Positions 52,555 to 61,528 of a stretch of DNA of 64,000 nt are shown in pieces. Source of the DNA: CAYPGT01 sp964512985 (lineage in GTDB: Bacteria > Cyanobacteriota > Vampirovibrionia > LMEP-6097). Made by a program: the position numbers and the translations under genes. The notes beneath the pieces are model-generated. The model was not told the origin of the DNA. It made no database searches and was given only the letters and a program-made list of their open reading frames with translations. The stretch covers positions 1 to 64,000 of the forward strand of contig CAZELI010000008.1 in the NCBI GenBank assembly GCA_964512985.1, read 5' to 3'. How positions within the stretch are numbered: position 1 is the stretch's first letter; every line of letters starts with the position of its first letter.

Positions 52555-54273
52555 CTATTCTTGATACATCTCTTCTATAAGTTTCTTGTATTTCTGAGCA
52601 ACTACACTACGTTTAATCTTTAAGGTTTGAGTTAGCTCGCCATTTTCAATAGATAAGGGTTGTTCTAGAATGCGAAAGCATTTAATTTGTTCGAAGTTAG
52701 CTAACTGTTTATTAGCGGAATCTATCTCAGCTTGGACGAGAGATTCTTGTTTTTCTGGTGTAACATGCTCTGGATTAATGCTAATAAGTGCTGCAAGGTA
52801 TTTTCTATTGTCCCCGCAAACGACTATCTGATTAATAATGCTACTAGTTTGAAACATTTGTTCAATTTTATTAAGGGCAACTTTCTTACCATAAGAAGTA
52901 ACTATCAACTCTTTCTTTCTGCCAGTGATTTTTAGGTAGCCATCATTAGCTATAGCACCAAGATCACCAGTTCTAAACCATTTCTTAGTATCGCTTTCTA
53001 TCTCTGGGTTCCATTGAGTATATTCTTGAAATTTAGGATCATAAAATGCTTCTATATTAGCTGTATCATTTTTATAATATCCTTGAAAAATACTAGTGCC
53101 GCGGCAGAGTATCTCATTATCATCTGCAATCTTAATCTCTGCTCCCTTAAGAGCTGGTCCAACGGTGCCAGGTTTATTAGCTTGCGGTGGATTAACAGTG
53201 ATGCCCCCAGTCGTCTCAGTAAGTCCGTAACCCTCTAGCACAGGGATATTAAGCTTCTGGAAGAATTTAGCGATGCGAGGATTGAGTGGAGCGCCACCAG
53301 AAATAAAGGCTGTGATATGAGGTGCAAGCTCAGATTTGATTTTCTTAGCAAGAAGATTTTTTATGATTGGTATATTGAGCAATATAGCTTTATATCCTAG
53401 CTTTTTGAGTATTCCTAGATAGATCTTCTCTAATAGTCTTGGCACCACCATTGAGTAGGTTATATTTGCATGTTTCAGGTCTTGAGTATAATAGTCAGGC
53501 TTATTACAGAAAAATATATTAGCACCAATGGCAATCGCATAGAACTCACAAGCTGTGCGTTCAAAGATATGTGCTAAAGGTAGTATAGAAAGGAATTGGT
53601 CGTTATGGTCAAGCTTGATACGTTCCTGAAAAGCTTCTATCGCAGCAATTAAGTTACCATGGTTTAATTGAACTGCTTTAGGCAGACCTGATGTACCTGA
53701 AGTGAAAATTATGCTTGCTATATCAGTACTGCTAATCAGCTCTGTCTGATTTTTGATTTCGCTGTAATCTTCAGAAACCTTTCCGAACTTGAAGATATCT
53801 TTCCAGTTATGAATTTGATATTGCAAGTTTAATGATGCTTCGGTAGAGTTTTCATCAAGAATAATAACGTGCTTTAAATGTGGTGAGTTGATGCTGCGTA
53901 ACTCTTCAAGTTTCTTGGCATCTTCCACAAATATAATTTCAATTTCACAAATATTAAAGTAATTAATAAGGTCTTGGGACCGTGAACTTTGGTAAATGGG
54001 TATAGAAATTGCTTTCGTGGATAATATCGCGATGTCAATTATTATCCATTTGAAGGTATTAGAAGAGAATATAGCTATTTTAGTCCCCGGCTTAACTCCT
54101 AAATTAGTTAAGTACTTAACTAATTGTGCTACTTGAGATCCCGCTTCTTGCCAGCTGATTGACTTGTATTCAGGTAAAGGTAAATTAAATGAGCGAAATG
54201 AGAGAAATGGAGCATTCTTTCTTGACTCCACTTGCTTCCAGAAGATCTGAGCGATATTTTTATTAGCGGCCAC
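52555..54273 (-). CDS. Long-chain acyl-CoA synthetase (AMP-forming)
   Basis: Activates fatty acids as acyl adenylates and CoA esters. The ATP/AMP motifs are SIIFTSGTSGLPKAV (P-loop), GYGLTETTGGITVN and WFRTGDLGAIANDGYLKITGRKKELI, with a C-terminal Lys region. The start codon is GTG (54271-54273) with TATACT at 54285-54280, 6 nt before it. The chain-length preference is not readable. It lies beside the 311-aa membrane gene on the same strand. Confidence 0.9.
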   Translation of the reverse strand: MAANKNIAQIFWKQVESRKNAPFLSFRSFNLPLPEYKSISWQEAGSQVAQLVKYLTNLGVKPGTKIAIFSSNTFKWIIIDIAILSTKAISIPIYQSSRSQDLINYFNICEIEIIFVEDAKKLEELRSINSPHLKHVIILDENSTEASLNLQYQIHNWKDIFKFGKVSEDYSEIKNQTELISSTDIASIIFTSGTSGLPKAVQLNHGNLIAAIEAFQERIKLDHNDQFLSILPLAHIFERTACEFYAIAIGANIFFCNKPDYYTQDLKHANITYSMVVPRLLEKIYLGILKKLGYKAILLNIPIIKNLLAKKIKSELAPHITAFISGGAPLNPRIAKFFQKLNIPVLEGYGLTETTGGITVNPPQANKPGTVGPALKGAEIKIADDNEILCRGTSIFQGYYKNDTANIEAFYDPKFQEYTQWNPEIESDTKKWFRTGDLGAIANDGYLKITGRKKELIVTSYGKKVALNKIEQMFQTSSIINQIVVCGDNRKYLAALISINPEHVTPEKQESLVQAEIDSANKQLANFEQIKCFRILEQPLSIENGELTQTLKIKRSVVAQKYKKLIEEMYQE

Positions 54274-54279
54274 TTTTAC

Positions 54280-54285
54280 AGTATA
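54280..54285 (-). promoter_or_regulatory. -10 box 6 nt before the GTG of the acyl-CoA synthetase gene
   Basis: TATACT on the minus strand ends 6 nt before the GTG at 54273. Another case of the short-spacing arrangement. Confidence 0.45.
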
Positions 54286-54291
54286 TAGTAA

Positions 54292-55227
54292 CTATGCTTT
54301 TAATGCTAACTTCCTAAGTCTCTCCCCTTCTACTATTGGGTAAGCTGCTAGACCCGCTAAGGATAAGGGGATGACTAATTTAAGGCTTTCTGGTCCTGTA
54401 CACATAAGGTAGAATTGCGCTGCTGCAAAGATAGTACCACCAATACGCATCATGATACTTTCGCGCATAAATCCAAATGCAATCTTGGATAGACCATCGA
54501 TAAAACTTGAGAAAGCTAAAGCTCTAATCGAAATAGTTGTGACAAGAGCTGCAACTGCAATATAAGTAGATCCTTTAATATATAAATCTAAGTAGGCTGC
54601 TAATTCAAATCCAGCAATAACAAATAAAGGTGTAGCAGAAATGATGCGCATTAACGATGAGAAGAATTGTGAGCGAATAGCATCATTGATAAAAGCCTTA
54701 AAATTACCACGCTTAATTTCACCGAGCATCTCCTGAGAGCGAGTTAAGATTTCTCTTATTATTGTTTGAAGATAGCTTTGAAGATTATGAATGAATTGAG
54801 ATAGAGTGAGTTTGTTTTTATTAGGATCAGGTTTCTGTAATAATTCTGATTCATGTAAGTATTGCTCTGGATGATACTTTACTAGAGCTTCATAGCTGTA
54901 ATCTACTTTAATCATGCCAACAAACAAACCTTCACGAAAGGCATTACCAATAGGCAATGTAGCAAAATAATTAGTGACAACTATACCTAGAATTCCAGTG
55001 GAAATTAAAACGCGCCATTGCGGAACATAGACCATCAGTAGGGGAACGTTCTGTAAGCCACAGCTAGCTAGCATGATTTGATTGAAGATTTGATATAAAG
55101 CATCATTGCCAGAGATAACGAGAGCTGCAGTAATAAGACCTGTGCTAAATGATAAATAACCAAAAAACTCATTAAGAATAATGCGTGGGTCTGCAATGCG
55201 AATTTTTATTTCTTGATTGATATTCAT
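54292..55227 (-). CDS. Predicted membrane protein, 311 aa
   Basis: Family not recognised. Hydrophobic segments lie near residues 22-40, 70-90, 195-215, 225-245 and 265-290, with a hydrophilic stretch of about 80 residues between (KYHPEQYLHESELLQK to SQEMLGEIKRG). No signal peptide is cleaved. TAATAT ends 8 nt before the ATG. It lies between the acyl-CoA synthetase and the WecA-like genes, which suggests lipid or envelope metabolism without proving it. Confidence 0.6.
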   Translation of the reverse strand: MNINQEIKIRIADPRIILNEFFGYLSFSTGLITAALVISGNDALYQIFNQIMLASCGLQNVPLLMVYVPQWRVLISTGILGIVVTNYFATLPIGNAFREGLFVGMIKVDYSYEALVKYHPEQYLHESELLQKPDPNKNKLTLSQFIHNLQSYLQTIIREILTRSQEMLGEIKRGNFKAFINDAIRSQFFSSLMRIISATPLFVIAGFELAAYLDLYIKGSTYIAVAALVTTISIRALAFSSFIDGLSKIAFGFMRESIMMRIGGTIFAAAQFYLMCTGPESLKLVIPLSLAGLAAYPIVEGERLRKLALKA

Positions 55228-55238
55228 AAGATCTAATA

Positions 55239-56348
55239 TTACTTTATTTGTTTCTGTCTGCGAGCATTAATTACTAGGCTGAAAAATAACCACATCACTA
55301 GAAGACAGGTACTAATTAATAAATACTCTTGCCCAATATCTATTCCAAGTGTGAAAGTGCCTATAAGTCCAGCCAGGAAAGTAATACTATAAAAAAGGTA
55401 GTTAATCTGTTTAGGGCTAAGACCTTTACGTAATAATTTATGATGTAAATGTTCCAAATCAGGCTTCATGATAGGTTCGTTCTTAGTAGCACGGCGAAAG
55501 ATTGCATAGATCATGTCTATTAATGGCACCAAGAAAATTAAAATTAGAATTGGCGATAAAGTAACTACCGTAACTTTCTTAGTAAGACCAATACAAGAAA
55601 TACAAGCAAGTGTGAAACCCAGTAGATAAGCACCATTGTCCCCGAGAAATATTCGAGCGGGATTAAAATTATATCTCAGAAACCCAAAGCAAGCGCCAGC
55701 TAAAGTTGCAGAAAGTATTGCTCCAGCTGGTTGGTTTAATAGAGGACTAAGATTAATCGCCCAGCTAGCTATACAACAGATCACTGTAACGCCAACAGCG
55801 AGACCATCTACACCATCTATAAGATTAATAGCATTAGTCATGGCTACCAAGAATATCACTGTGATAATTAAACTACTAAGGTCATCGAGCCTAAGAGCCG
55901 AAACTCTAGCATGATCAATGTAATGAATAGGATTGATGAGAAATTCAATTCTTACATTCATTAACCAAGCTACTATTGCTGCTACTAATTGACCAGCTAA
56001 TTTGGTAGGTGCTGGTAAGGGTTTGATGTCGTCAAGTAAGCCAATAAAGAAAATAATTAAAGCACCGACCGATATGCCTTCAAGCTCTAGATGCTTGATT
56101 CCAGACGGTGTATATCTTCCAAATATCGCTAAATAAATTATAGTAGTTACTGTTAAAGCTATGAGAATTGCAATCCCACCTAATCGAGGGATATTAGTGG
56201 TATCCCTGCCTTCCCCTCGTGGCTCAAGTTTAAGCTTACTGGCACGCTCTTTGATTAATGGTGTAATCATAAATGCTATCACTAGCGCGATAAGAAACGC
56301 CATCGGTTGAGAGTTAGATTGATTTATTGTAAACTCAGACCAGGACAT
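55239..56348 (-). CDS. Glycosyltransferase family 4 (WecA/MraY/TagO type)
   Basis: Transfers a phospho-sugar from a UDP-sugar to undecaprenyl phosphate, starting an envelope polysaccharide. Signature loops are GLLDDIKPL (DDxx), AINLIDGVDGLAVGV and IFLGDNGAYLLGF, with the C-terminal HLHHKLLRKG loop typical of WecA/TagO rather than MraY. About ten membrane helices. TACAAT (56361-56356) lies 7 nt before the ATG, inside the end of bioA. Confidence 0.88.
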   Translation of the reverse strand: MSWSEFTINQSNSQPMAFLIALVIAFMITPLIKERASKLKLEPRGEGRDTTNIPRLGGIAILIALTVTTIIYLAIFGRYTPSGIKHLELEGISVGALIIFFIGLLDDIKPLPAPTKLAGQLVAAIVAWLMNVRIEFLINPIHYIDHARVSALRLDDLSSLIITVIFLVAMTNAINLIDGVDGLAVGVTVICCIASWAINLSPLLNQPAGAILSATLAGACFGFLRYNFNPARIFLGDNGAYLLGFTLACISCIGLTKKVTVVTLSPILILIFLVPLIDMIYAIFRRATKNEPIMKPDLEHLHHKLLRKGLSPKQINYLFYSITFLAGLIGTFTLGIDIGQEYLLISTCLLVMWLFFSLVINARRQKQIK

Positions 56349-56353
56349 TGATT

Positions 56354-57799
56354 TTATTGTAGCTTGTTTTGGAAGCTGTATCGTCCCGCAACTAATTCTC
56401 TTATCACTTCTCTAATGCTTTGCATACAATAGTTCAATGAATCTACGCTAATAGTGTAAGGCGGCATGAAATACAGAACATTGCCTAAGGGTCTCAGTAG
56501 TATTTGTTTTTCTAAGAATGCCTTGGCTAATATTGGTCCAATACTAGATAAATATTCTCCTTCTACGTTAAACTCTATTACTCCAATCGCTCCTAGTATT
56601 CTTATATCTCTAATAATCGCTAACTCTTCTAGCTTCTTGAATTCTTGATTCATTATAAGATTGATGTACTGCACGTCTTTAAGACGATCTTCCTTCATAT
56701 AGAGTTCTAGGCTAGCAAGTGCAGCCGTGCAAGCTAATGAGTTACCAGTGTATGAATGTCCATGGAAAAATGTCTTCATGGGAGATTCAGAATGAAATGC
56801 TGAATAAATTTCTTCAGTAGTTACTGTAAGTCCCATCGGTAAAAAGCCGCCAGTGATTGCTTTAGAGAGGCAGATTATATCAGGTACTATAACAGCATTA
56901 GAGCATGCAAAGTTCATTCCCGTTCTCCCAAAGCCCGTGAACACCTCGTCTGCAATCATGATGACACCAGTATCTGAGCAGATCTTACGTAGTTTCTGTA
57001 GAAACTGACTACGGTGAAATTTCATTCCCCCAGCACCTTGTATTAAAGGTTCAATTATTAATGCTGCGATTTGATTGGGGTATTTATTTATAAGTTCTAT
57101 TACTTGATTAAGTGCATTGTCTTCTGCAAGTTGCTTGGCTTCTTCTTTCACTAATAATTGTTGCTTAGAATTGAGACTACTATTGGGCTTGACAAGTTGC
57201 GCGCTTGGGGAATCTACTAGATCTACAGGGAACATTAATTGCTTGAAGGGTTGATGTAGTATTGGGGTATTGCTTACAGACATCGCTCCCACTGTATCTC
57301 CGTGATAGCCATCCTTAAACGCAATGATTCTCTTGCGCTCTGGATGTCCATTATTATGCCAATATTGAATTGCCATTTTAATCGCTATCTCTGTTGCTGT
57401 AGAACCGTTATCTGAGAAGAATGCTTTAGTTAAAATCCTTGGATTGTGAGCGCTTGCGGTAATATCTGCGCGAGGTAATAACGGTAATAATTTATCTATG
57501 AGTTGGATAGCAGGCTCATGAGTGAACCCTGCAAAAATCACTTGTTCATGCTTATCTAGCTGTTCTTTAATACGATTGCTGATATAAGGATTACAATGTC
57601 CGTGAATATTAACCCACCACGAGCTAATTCCATCGATGATTTTTTTCTCTTCACCACGCTCATCTATTACATATATAAACTCACCCTGCGCCCTGCTTAC
57701 TAAGAGCGGTTTACCTGCGATAGCATGTTGAGTATATGGATGCCAAATATGCGCCTGATCGATGCTGAGAGGGTTAGATTTATGTGTATAAGAAGCCAC
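56354..57799 (-). CDS. bioA: Adenosylmethionine-8-amino-7-oxononanoate aminotransferase
   Basis: Makes DAPA in biotin synthesis with S-adenosylmethionine as amino donor. The class III aminotransferase motifs are IWHPYTQH near the N-terminus, ISSWWVNIHGHCNP, FSDNGSTATEIAIKMA and DEVFTGFGRTG; the PLP Lys is in SKAITGGFLPMG. Start codon GTG (57797-57799). A roughly 45-residue insertion (about 190-235) makes it longer (481 aa) than E. coli BioA. No other bio gene is adjacent. Confidence 0.92.
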   Translation of the reverse strand: MASYTHKSNPLSIDQAHIWHPYTQHAIAGKPLLVSRAQGEFIYVIDERGEEKKIIDGISSWWVNIHGHCNPYISNRIKEQLDKHEQVIFAGFTHEPAIQLIDKLLPLLPRADITASAHNPRILTKAFFSDNGSTATEIAIKMAIQYWHNNGHPERKRIIAFKDGYHGDTVGAMSVSNTPILHQPFKQLMFPVDLVDSPSAQLVKPNSSLNSKQQLLVKEEAKQLAEDNALNQVIELINKYPNQIAALIIEPLIQGAGGMKFHRSQFLQKLRKICSDTGVIMIADEVFTGFGRTGMNFACSNAVIVPDIICLSKAITGGFLPMGLTVTTEEIYSAFHSESPMKTFFHGHSYTGNSLACTAALASLELYMKEDRLKDVQYINLIMNQEFKKLEELAIIRDIRILGAIGVIEFNVEGEYLSSIGPILAKAFLEKQILLRPLGNVLYFMPPYTISVDSLNYCMQSIREVIRELVAGRYSFQNKLQ

Positions 57800-57823
57800 A
57801 ACTGGTTATTTTAGCTTAATTGC

Positions 57824-57829
57824 TATAAT
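57824..57829 (+). promoter_or_regulatory. Extended -10 six nt before the 57836 gene
   Basis: TGC-TATAAT (57821-57829) ends 6 nt before the ATG at 57836. The region of 36 nt between the divergent bioA GTG and this ATG must hold both promoters. Confidence 0.6.
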
Positions 57830-57835
57830 ATTGTC

Positions 57836-58342
57836 ATGATTAAAAATCTATGGTTAGCGTTTCTATTATTGATGTTATCCGCTTCTATTGCTCAAGCAGC
57901 AGCATCCAAGAAATTAACTGCAGTCTTGCATAAATCTGGTTTAACGAAACAAGAATATAAATCCTTAGAAACTTATTCACGTAAACTCGGTAAAGAAATT
58001 CATACTAATTGGTTTCCTGCTGAATACAATGGTAACTATCGCACTGTAGTGAGTTTGAATCTTTCCAGAGATAAAGAACCTCTTTATGCAGTAAGTGAAA
58101 GTAGTGGTAATAATGAGCTAGATGCATCTTGTATTAAAGCTATAGAGCGTAGTGTTGATGTTACTGACTTCTCTAGACAAGCGAACCTTGAATATTTATT
58201 TGAGTATAAAAATAAAATTAGCACTGCTAAAAATATCCCTGTGCCATGGAACAGAGTCTTAGCTTATCCCTTCCAAGTAGGCGCTGCTTCTGTTACTAAA
58301 GCCCTAGGACTTAATACTTATGTGAGTGTGCCGATTTATTAA
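57836..58342 (+). CDS. Secreted TonB-C-like protein, 168 aa
   Basis: A signal peptide (NLWLAFLLLMLSASIAQAAA, cleavage near AQA-A) precedes a domain of about 100 aa with the TonB/TolA C-terminal pattern: FPAEYNGNYRTVVSLNLSRD, YAVSESSGNNELDASCIKAI. It is a single-domain version with no transmembrane anchor or Pro-rich spacer. The function is probably periplasmic scaffolding. Its stop overlaps the convergent thioredoxin-like gene by 4 nt. Confidence 0.7.
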   Translation: MIKNLWLAFLLLMLSASIAQAAASKKLTAVLHKSGLTKQEYKSLETYSRKLGKEIHTNWFPAEYNGNYRTVVSLNLSRDKEPLYAVSESSGNNELDASCIKAIERSVDVTDFSRQANLEYLFEYKNKISTAKNIPVPWNRVLAYPFQVGAASVTKALGLNTYVSVPIY

Positions 58343-59544
58343 CTGGGTTCGTCTACTTCATTTTTAGACTTTGGTGACGATTCTGGTCGTTGAGGATTTT
58401 CTTTAGGTTTTGGTCCTACTGACACCCCTTCCGGCTCCTTTTCACTTAGCTTCATTGGAGTAAATGGTTGAGTCTTACTCGTCTTTTCTTCTGGTTTTGT
58501 TTCTTTGACTTCTTTTGGAGTTTCTTTTGCTTTAGCATCTGCTATCTTTTTGTCTTCAATTGCTGCAGCTCGTGCTTGAGTGGCACCTAGATAAAGGTTT
58601 TTAAGAGTTTGTTCACTCACTATTCCCGTTACTCTACCAGTTTCTACAAATTTATTAGTATTTGGATCTTTATATCCAGCAACAAACGATGGGTAGCTAT
58701 CAACACCGTGTTGAATGGCAAGCTTTTGATTTAAGTCGGCATCAACTTTAACGATAGGAGTATTCTTTTGTAAATTACTAACTATGCTAGCCATTTGTTG
58801 ACAAGGACCACACCAGGTTGCTGTGAAATTTTTTATAACAACACCCTCTCGTGCAGCTTGGGCAGTTGCTCCAACCTGAGCTGCACCGTCATTGCCTTGG
58901 ATACTATTAAGTCCTGTATTAAAATCAATATTAGTGAGTGTTCCATAAACTTTTGATCCGTTACTATTCACTCCGTTTCCAGAATCAGTAGGTGGTATAT
59001 ATCTATCTCCTCGACCACCAAAATTAATAGGTGGTGTCGAACCACCTCCATTAAAACTATCACGTGGTGGACGACATCCACCCGGTCCGCATCCACCACC
59101 GGATTCACTTTCTGAATTACTTCCCTCTGAGTTATTTCTTCTAGTGTTTTTGGTTGGAGCTGCACCGCCAGAGCTTCCACCACCACCTCCACCACCAAAG
59201 GCACCTCCTATTGCTCCTATTCCTTGAGCCGCCGCTTGTGCTGCTTGAGCAGCCCCAGGAGGAAGCATGGCTGCCGCTGGACTTGCGAAAGCCGCGCTAG
59301 CATAAGGACCTAGTGCGCTAGCAACCTGCTGACCTGTTTTGGCTGCTTGAGCTAGTGGATTCTTCGGGTCTGTAAAATCTAATAGTTTAGTAAGTCCCTT
59401 ACCAATTTCAGATGAACTGCTATCTGTTGATGTTTCAGATCCAGTAGTTTGTTTGTTAGAAGAGTTAGTTTGAGCAACAGTAGTCTGAGTAACAGAACTA
59501 ATTGCTGTTCTTGCGACACTTGACGTTGCAACTACACTTGCCAA
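58339..59544 (-). CDS. Thioredoxin-fold protein with low-complexity N- and C-termini
   Basis: The thioredoxin core spans about residues 240-340: FTATWCGPCQQMASIV with an intact CGPC redox pair, VKVDADLN, and cis-Pro YPSF. Upstream, the first 60 residues are Ser/Thr/Val/Asn-rich, then an Ala-rich stretch (AAQAAAQGIGAIGG) and a Gly/Ser-rich repeat with CGPGGC. After the domain comes a Lys/Glu/Pro-rich tail. I start it at TTG 59544 because AAGGAG lies 8 nt upstream; the frame reaches 59577. No signal peptide, yet the redox pair would suit export. Confidence 0.72.
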   Translation of the reverse strand: MASVVATSSVARTAISSVTQTTVAQTNSSNKQTTGSETSTDSSSSEIGKGLTKLLDFTDPKNPLAQAAKTGQQVASALGPYASAAFASPAAAMLPPGAAQAAQAAAQGIGAIGGAFGGGGGGGSSGGAAPTKNTRRNNSEGSNSESESGGGCGPGGCRPPRDSFNGGGSTPPINFGGRGDRYIPPTDSGNGVNSNGSKVYGTLTNIDFNTGLNSIQGNDGAAQVGATAQAAREGVVIKNFTATWCGPCQQMASIVSNLQKNTPIVKVDADLNQKLAIQHGVDSYPSFVAGYKDPNTNKFVETGRVTGIVSEQTLKNLYLGATQARAAAIEDKKIADAKAKETPKEVKETKPEEKTSKTQPFTPMKLSEKEPEGVSVGPKPKENPQRPESSPKSKNEVDEPS

Positions 59545-59613
59545 AATCTGACACTCCTTCTGGTTATAGGCTAGCAAGTGAAGATTAAGTCTGAGTTAAG
59601 AAAGAATTATAAA

Positions 59614-59949
59614 TTACTCTTTGGTAAACTCTAGAGCTGTTTTTAGCTCACCATTCTGGTGCATGTCCATGACTATATCGCAGCCACCTACGAATTCACC
59701 ATTAATATAGAGTTGTGGAAAGGTTGCCCATTCAGAATATATTTTCATACCAGATCTAAGGTCTGGGCTAGAGAGTACATCGTAAGTAGTAAACTCGGCA
59801 TCATTAAATTTAAGTGCTTTAACTACAGCATCAGAGAACCCACATTGAGGAAATTCTTTATTACCCTTCATGAATAATACGACTTTGTCTTTAGTAACAA
59901 TATCGTCGATTTTTTGTTTAAGTTCAGGGCTGAGTTGTTCGGTTGTCAT
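59614..59949 (-). CDS. grxD: Monothiol glutaredoxin, Grx4/CGFS type
   Basis: Transfers Fe-S clusters and glutathione-linked iron; works with BolA proteins. The CGFS active site is in PQCGFSDAVVKAL (near residue 33), and TFPQLYINGEFVGGCDIV with the Gly-Gly glutathione-binding turn follows. The length, 111 aa, is that of single-domain Grx4. TATAAT (59963-59958) with TG one base upstream is 8 nt before the ATG. BolA is on the same strand 710 bp away, with two genes between. Confidence 0.95.
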   Translation of the reverse strand: MTTEQLSPELKQKIDDIVTKDKVVLFMKGNKEFPQCGFSDAVVKALKFNDAEFTTYDVLSSPDLRSGMKIYSEWATFPQLYINGEFVGGCDIVMDMHQNGELKTALEFTKE

Positions 59950-59957
59950 AATAACTA

Positions 59958-59963
59958 ATTATA
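59958..59963 (-). promoter_or_regulatory. Extended -10 eight nt before grxD
   Basis: TGC-TATAAT on the minus strand, 8 nt before the ATG at 59949. It lies at the stop end of the nucleotidyltransferase gene, so grxD may be transcribed independently of it. Confidence 0.6.
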
Positions 59964-60243
59964 GCATTAGGGGTACAGCATCTTTATCTATGATTTTTTT
60001 AAAGCTTGCAGAGCAACGATTGTAATCTACTAAATCTACAAATATTGGTAAATCAGAATCTTCAAGAGCAAAAATTATGTCTATTAGAACCTTTTCGTCA
60101 ATGGGATCTTTATAGGCAAGATCTAAATCTGAAAATCTTTGATTAGTGCCTTTTACCCTAGAACCAAACGCATAGAATGGTATCCCAGCTTGCTTGAGTA
60201 TGACTTTTAATATTTCCATGTGCTTAGGTTCAAGGCTAATCAC
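59959..60243 (-). CDS. MNT-domain nucleotidyltransferase (antitoxin-type)
   Basis: A minimal nucleotidyltransferase with GSRVKGTNQRFSDLDLAY, the GSxxxGxxxxxSDxDL motif of pol-beta-type enzymes. Length of 94 aa. In HEPN-MNT pairs this protein modifies or restrains the HEPN toxin. The start overlaps the HEPN stop by 4 nt. I cannot tell whether the system is active. Confidence 0.85.
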   Translation of the reverse strand: MISLEPKHMEILKVILKQAGIPFYAFGSRVKGTNQRFSDLDLAYKDPIDEKVLIDIIFALEDSDLPIFVDLVDYNRCSASFKKIIDKDAVPLML

Positions 60244-60641
60244 TTTAAAGACTCCAGGTTGATTATTAATTTTCTTAATTCAGCCAGGAAAATTGGAACC
60301 TCAATAACTACCCTTTCAACAACTTCTTCATTATAGGCATGAACAGTTTCATTACGTCTTTTAATAAATTCAAACCATAAATCTGGATTGTCGATAATAT
60401 TAGCTCGCGCAGCTTCTCTGAAAATATCTCGTGGCCCGCCTTTAATGGTAAACCCTTGTTGTTCCAAGACTTTGCGTAAAGTTTTCCAGGCAAGTTCATA
60501 TGCAAGCTCAAAAAACTGTATAAGACCTGCTCTTTCAAGATCCGTATCAACTTCTGGTAATGACTCTGTGATGAGTTTTTCTAACTTCTTTAGTGCTTCT
60601 AAAGAAATCGTTCCCATTATCAGCTTTTCATCATCAGACAT
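60240..60641 (-). CDS. HEPN-domain nucleotidyltransferase-substrate-binding protein
   Basis: A helical protein of 133 aa of the HI0074 type. The R-x4-H motif of the HEPN nuclease is in KRRNETVHAYNEE. It is usually encoded with an MNT partner, here downstream with 4-nt overlap. TGA-TATAAT (60658-60653) lies 11 nt before the ATG. The pair sits between bolA and grxD, an insertion in a Fe-S pair. Confidence 0.83.
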   Translation of the reverse strand: MSDDEKLIMGTISLEALKKLEKLITESLPEVDTDLERAGLIQFFELAYELAWKTLRKVLEQQGFTIKGGPRDIFREAARANIIDNPDLWFEFIKRRNETVHAYNEEVVERVVIEVPIFLAELRKLIINLESLK

Positions 60642-60658
60642 TCTAGGAAGTAATTATA

Positions 60659-60895
60659 TCATTCATCGGTACTCTTAGCCTTAACCACTAGCGCATGTAT
60701 AGTCTCGTCTGCTAGTAGATCTTTCAAAACCTTCTGCACTAGCTGCTCGCGTTTAACTCTTGATAGTCCATTAAACTCTGTGGCTGTGACGTTTACCTGC
60801 CAGTGATTGCCACCCTTTAGGTCTATAGCTTCGACTGACTTAACGTCTAGCTTCTCTTTTAGTAATTGTTCTATGTCGGTGTGTGTTAATAGCAT
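60659..60895 (-). CDS. bolA: BolA-family protein
   Basis: Fe-S trafficking/regulation partner of monothiol glutaredoxins. The 78-aa protein has the family pattern GGNHWQVNVTATEFNGLSRVKREQLV and HALVVKAKS, with the conserved His. It lies 17 nt before the HEPN gene on the same strand, and upstream of it the AbiEii-like gene ends 3 nt away. Adjacent bolA-grxD genes are the expected arrangement, so the cassette between them is notable. Confidence 0.9.
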   Translation of the reverse strand: MLLTHTDIEQLLKEKLDVKSVEAIDLKGGNHWQVNVTATEFNGLSRVKREQLVQKVLKDLLADETIHALVVKAKSTDE

Positions 60896-60898
60896 AAT

Positions 60899-61528
60899 TT
60901 ATACCTTGTAATAATTCTTTACTTGAGACTGCAATAATTTATCAATTTCTTTCATGGTAATTTGATAACCATTCTTAAAAATTATTTTTTGGATCTCGAC
61001 ATCATCAGTGTAAGTTAATCCTCTCAAAAACACATTGCTATCCATATGGGGATATTTCTCGGAACATGCTTTAAGTATTGTTGCTAAATCGTATTCTTGT
61101 AAAATATAATATAGATCCACGTAGTCTTTTAAGACGGCTCTGTTTCGTAATGCAGCTAGCTTCATGCAGGCTATGTCAAGGATTGATGACAATGGAAAAT
61201 ATTCTAGTTCTATTAAAGGGTTAACTAATTTATAGTTGTATCTAAAAAAACTTAATTTAATATGATTGTCAATTTCGATATATAGGGTGTCTTCTTCGTC
61301 CTTGGTCACAAAAAGTACGTGACCTTTAAAAGATTCTTCTAATTTTTTATATAACTCTTCGGTGTTAAATGAACCTTCCTTAAAAAAATCAAAATCTTCA
61401 CTATCTCTGTGCCCTATTTGTAGAGCGAGTGAAGTTCCACCAGCTAAGTAGAATCCATATTGATTAACTACTTTCAATAAAGGCAAAATATTTTTCCTTT
61501 GTTCGTCCAGTATGTTTGTGTGAATCAT
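60899..61528 (-). CDS. AbiEii/AbiGii-like nucleotidyltransferase toxin
   Basis: A predicted toxin nucleotidyltransferase. GFYLAGGTSLALQIGHRDSEDFDFF has the GGTxxAL/HRxSxDxDFF pattern of the AbiEii family, with the DxD catalytic pair. A helical C-terminal half follows. Length of 209 aa. The start overlaps the upstream DUF6922-like gene by 4 nt, the order expected for an antitoxin-toxin pair. Such systems can abort phage infection or stabilise mobile DNA. Confidence 0.85.
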   Translation of the reverse strand: MIHTNILDEQRKNILPLLKVVNQYGFYLAGGTSLALQIGHRDSEDFDFFKEGSFNTEELYKKLEESFKGHVLFVTKDEEDTLYIEIDNHIKLSFFRYNYKLVNPLIELEYFPLSSILDIACMKLAALRNRAVLKDYVDLYYILQEYDLATILKACSEKYPHMDSNVFLRGLTYTDDVEIQKIIFKNGYQITMKEIDKLLQSQVKNYYKV

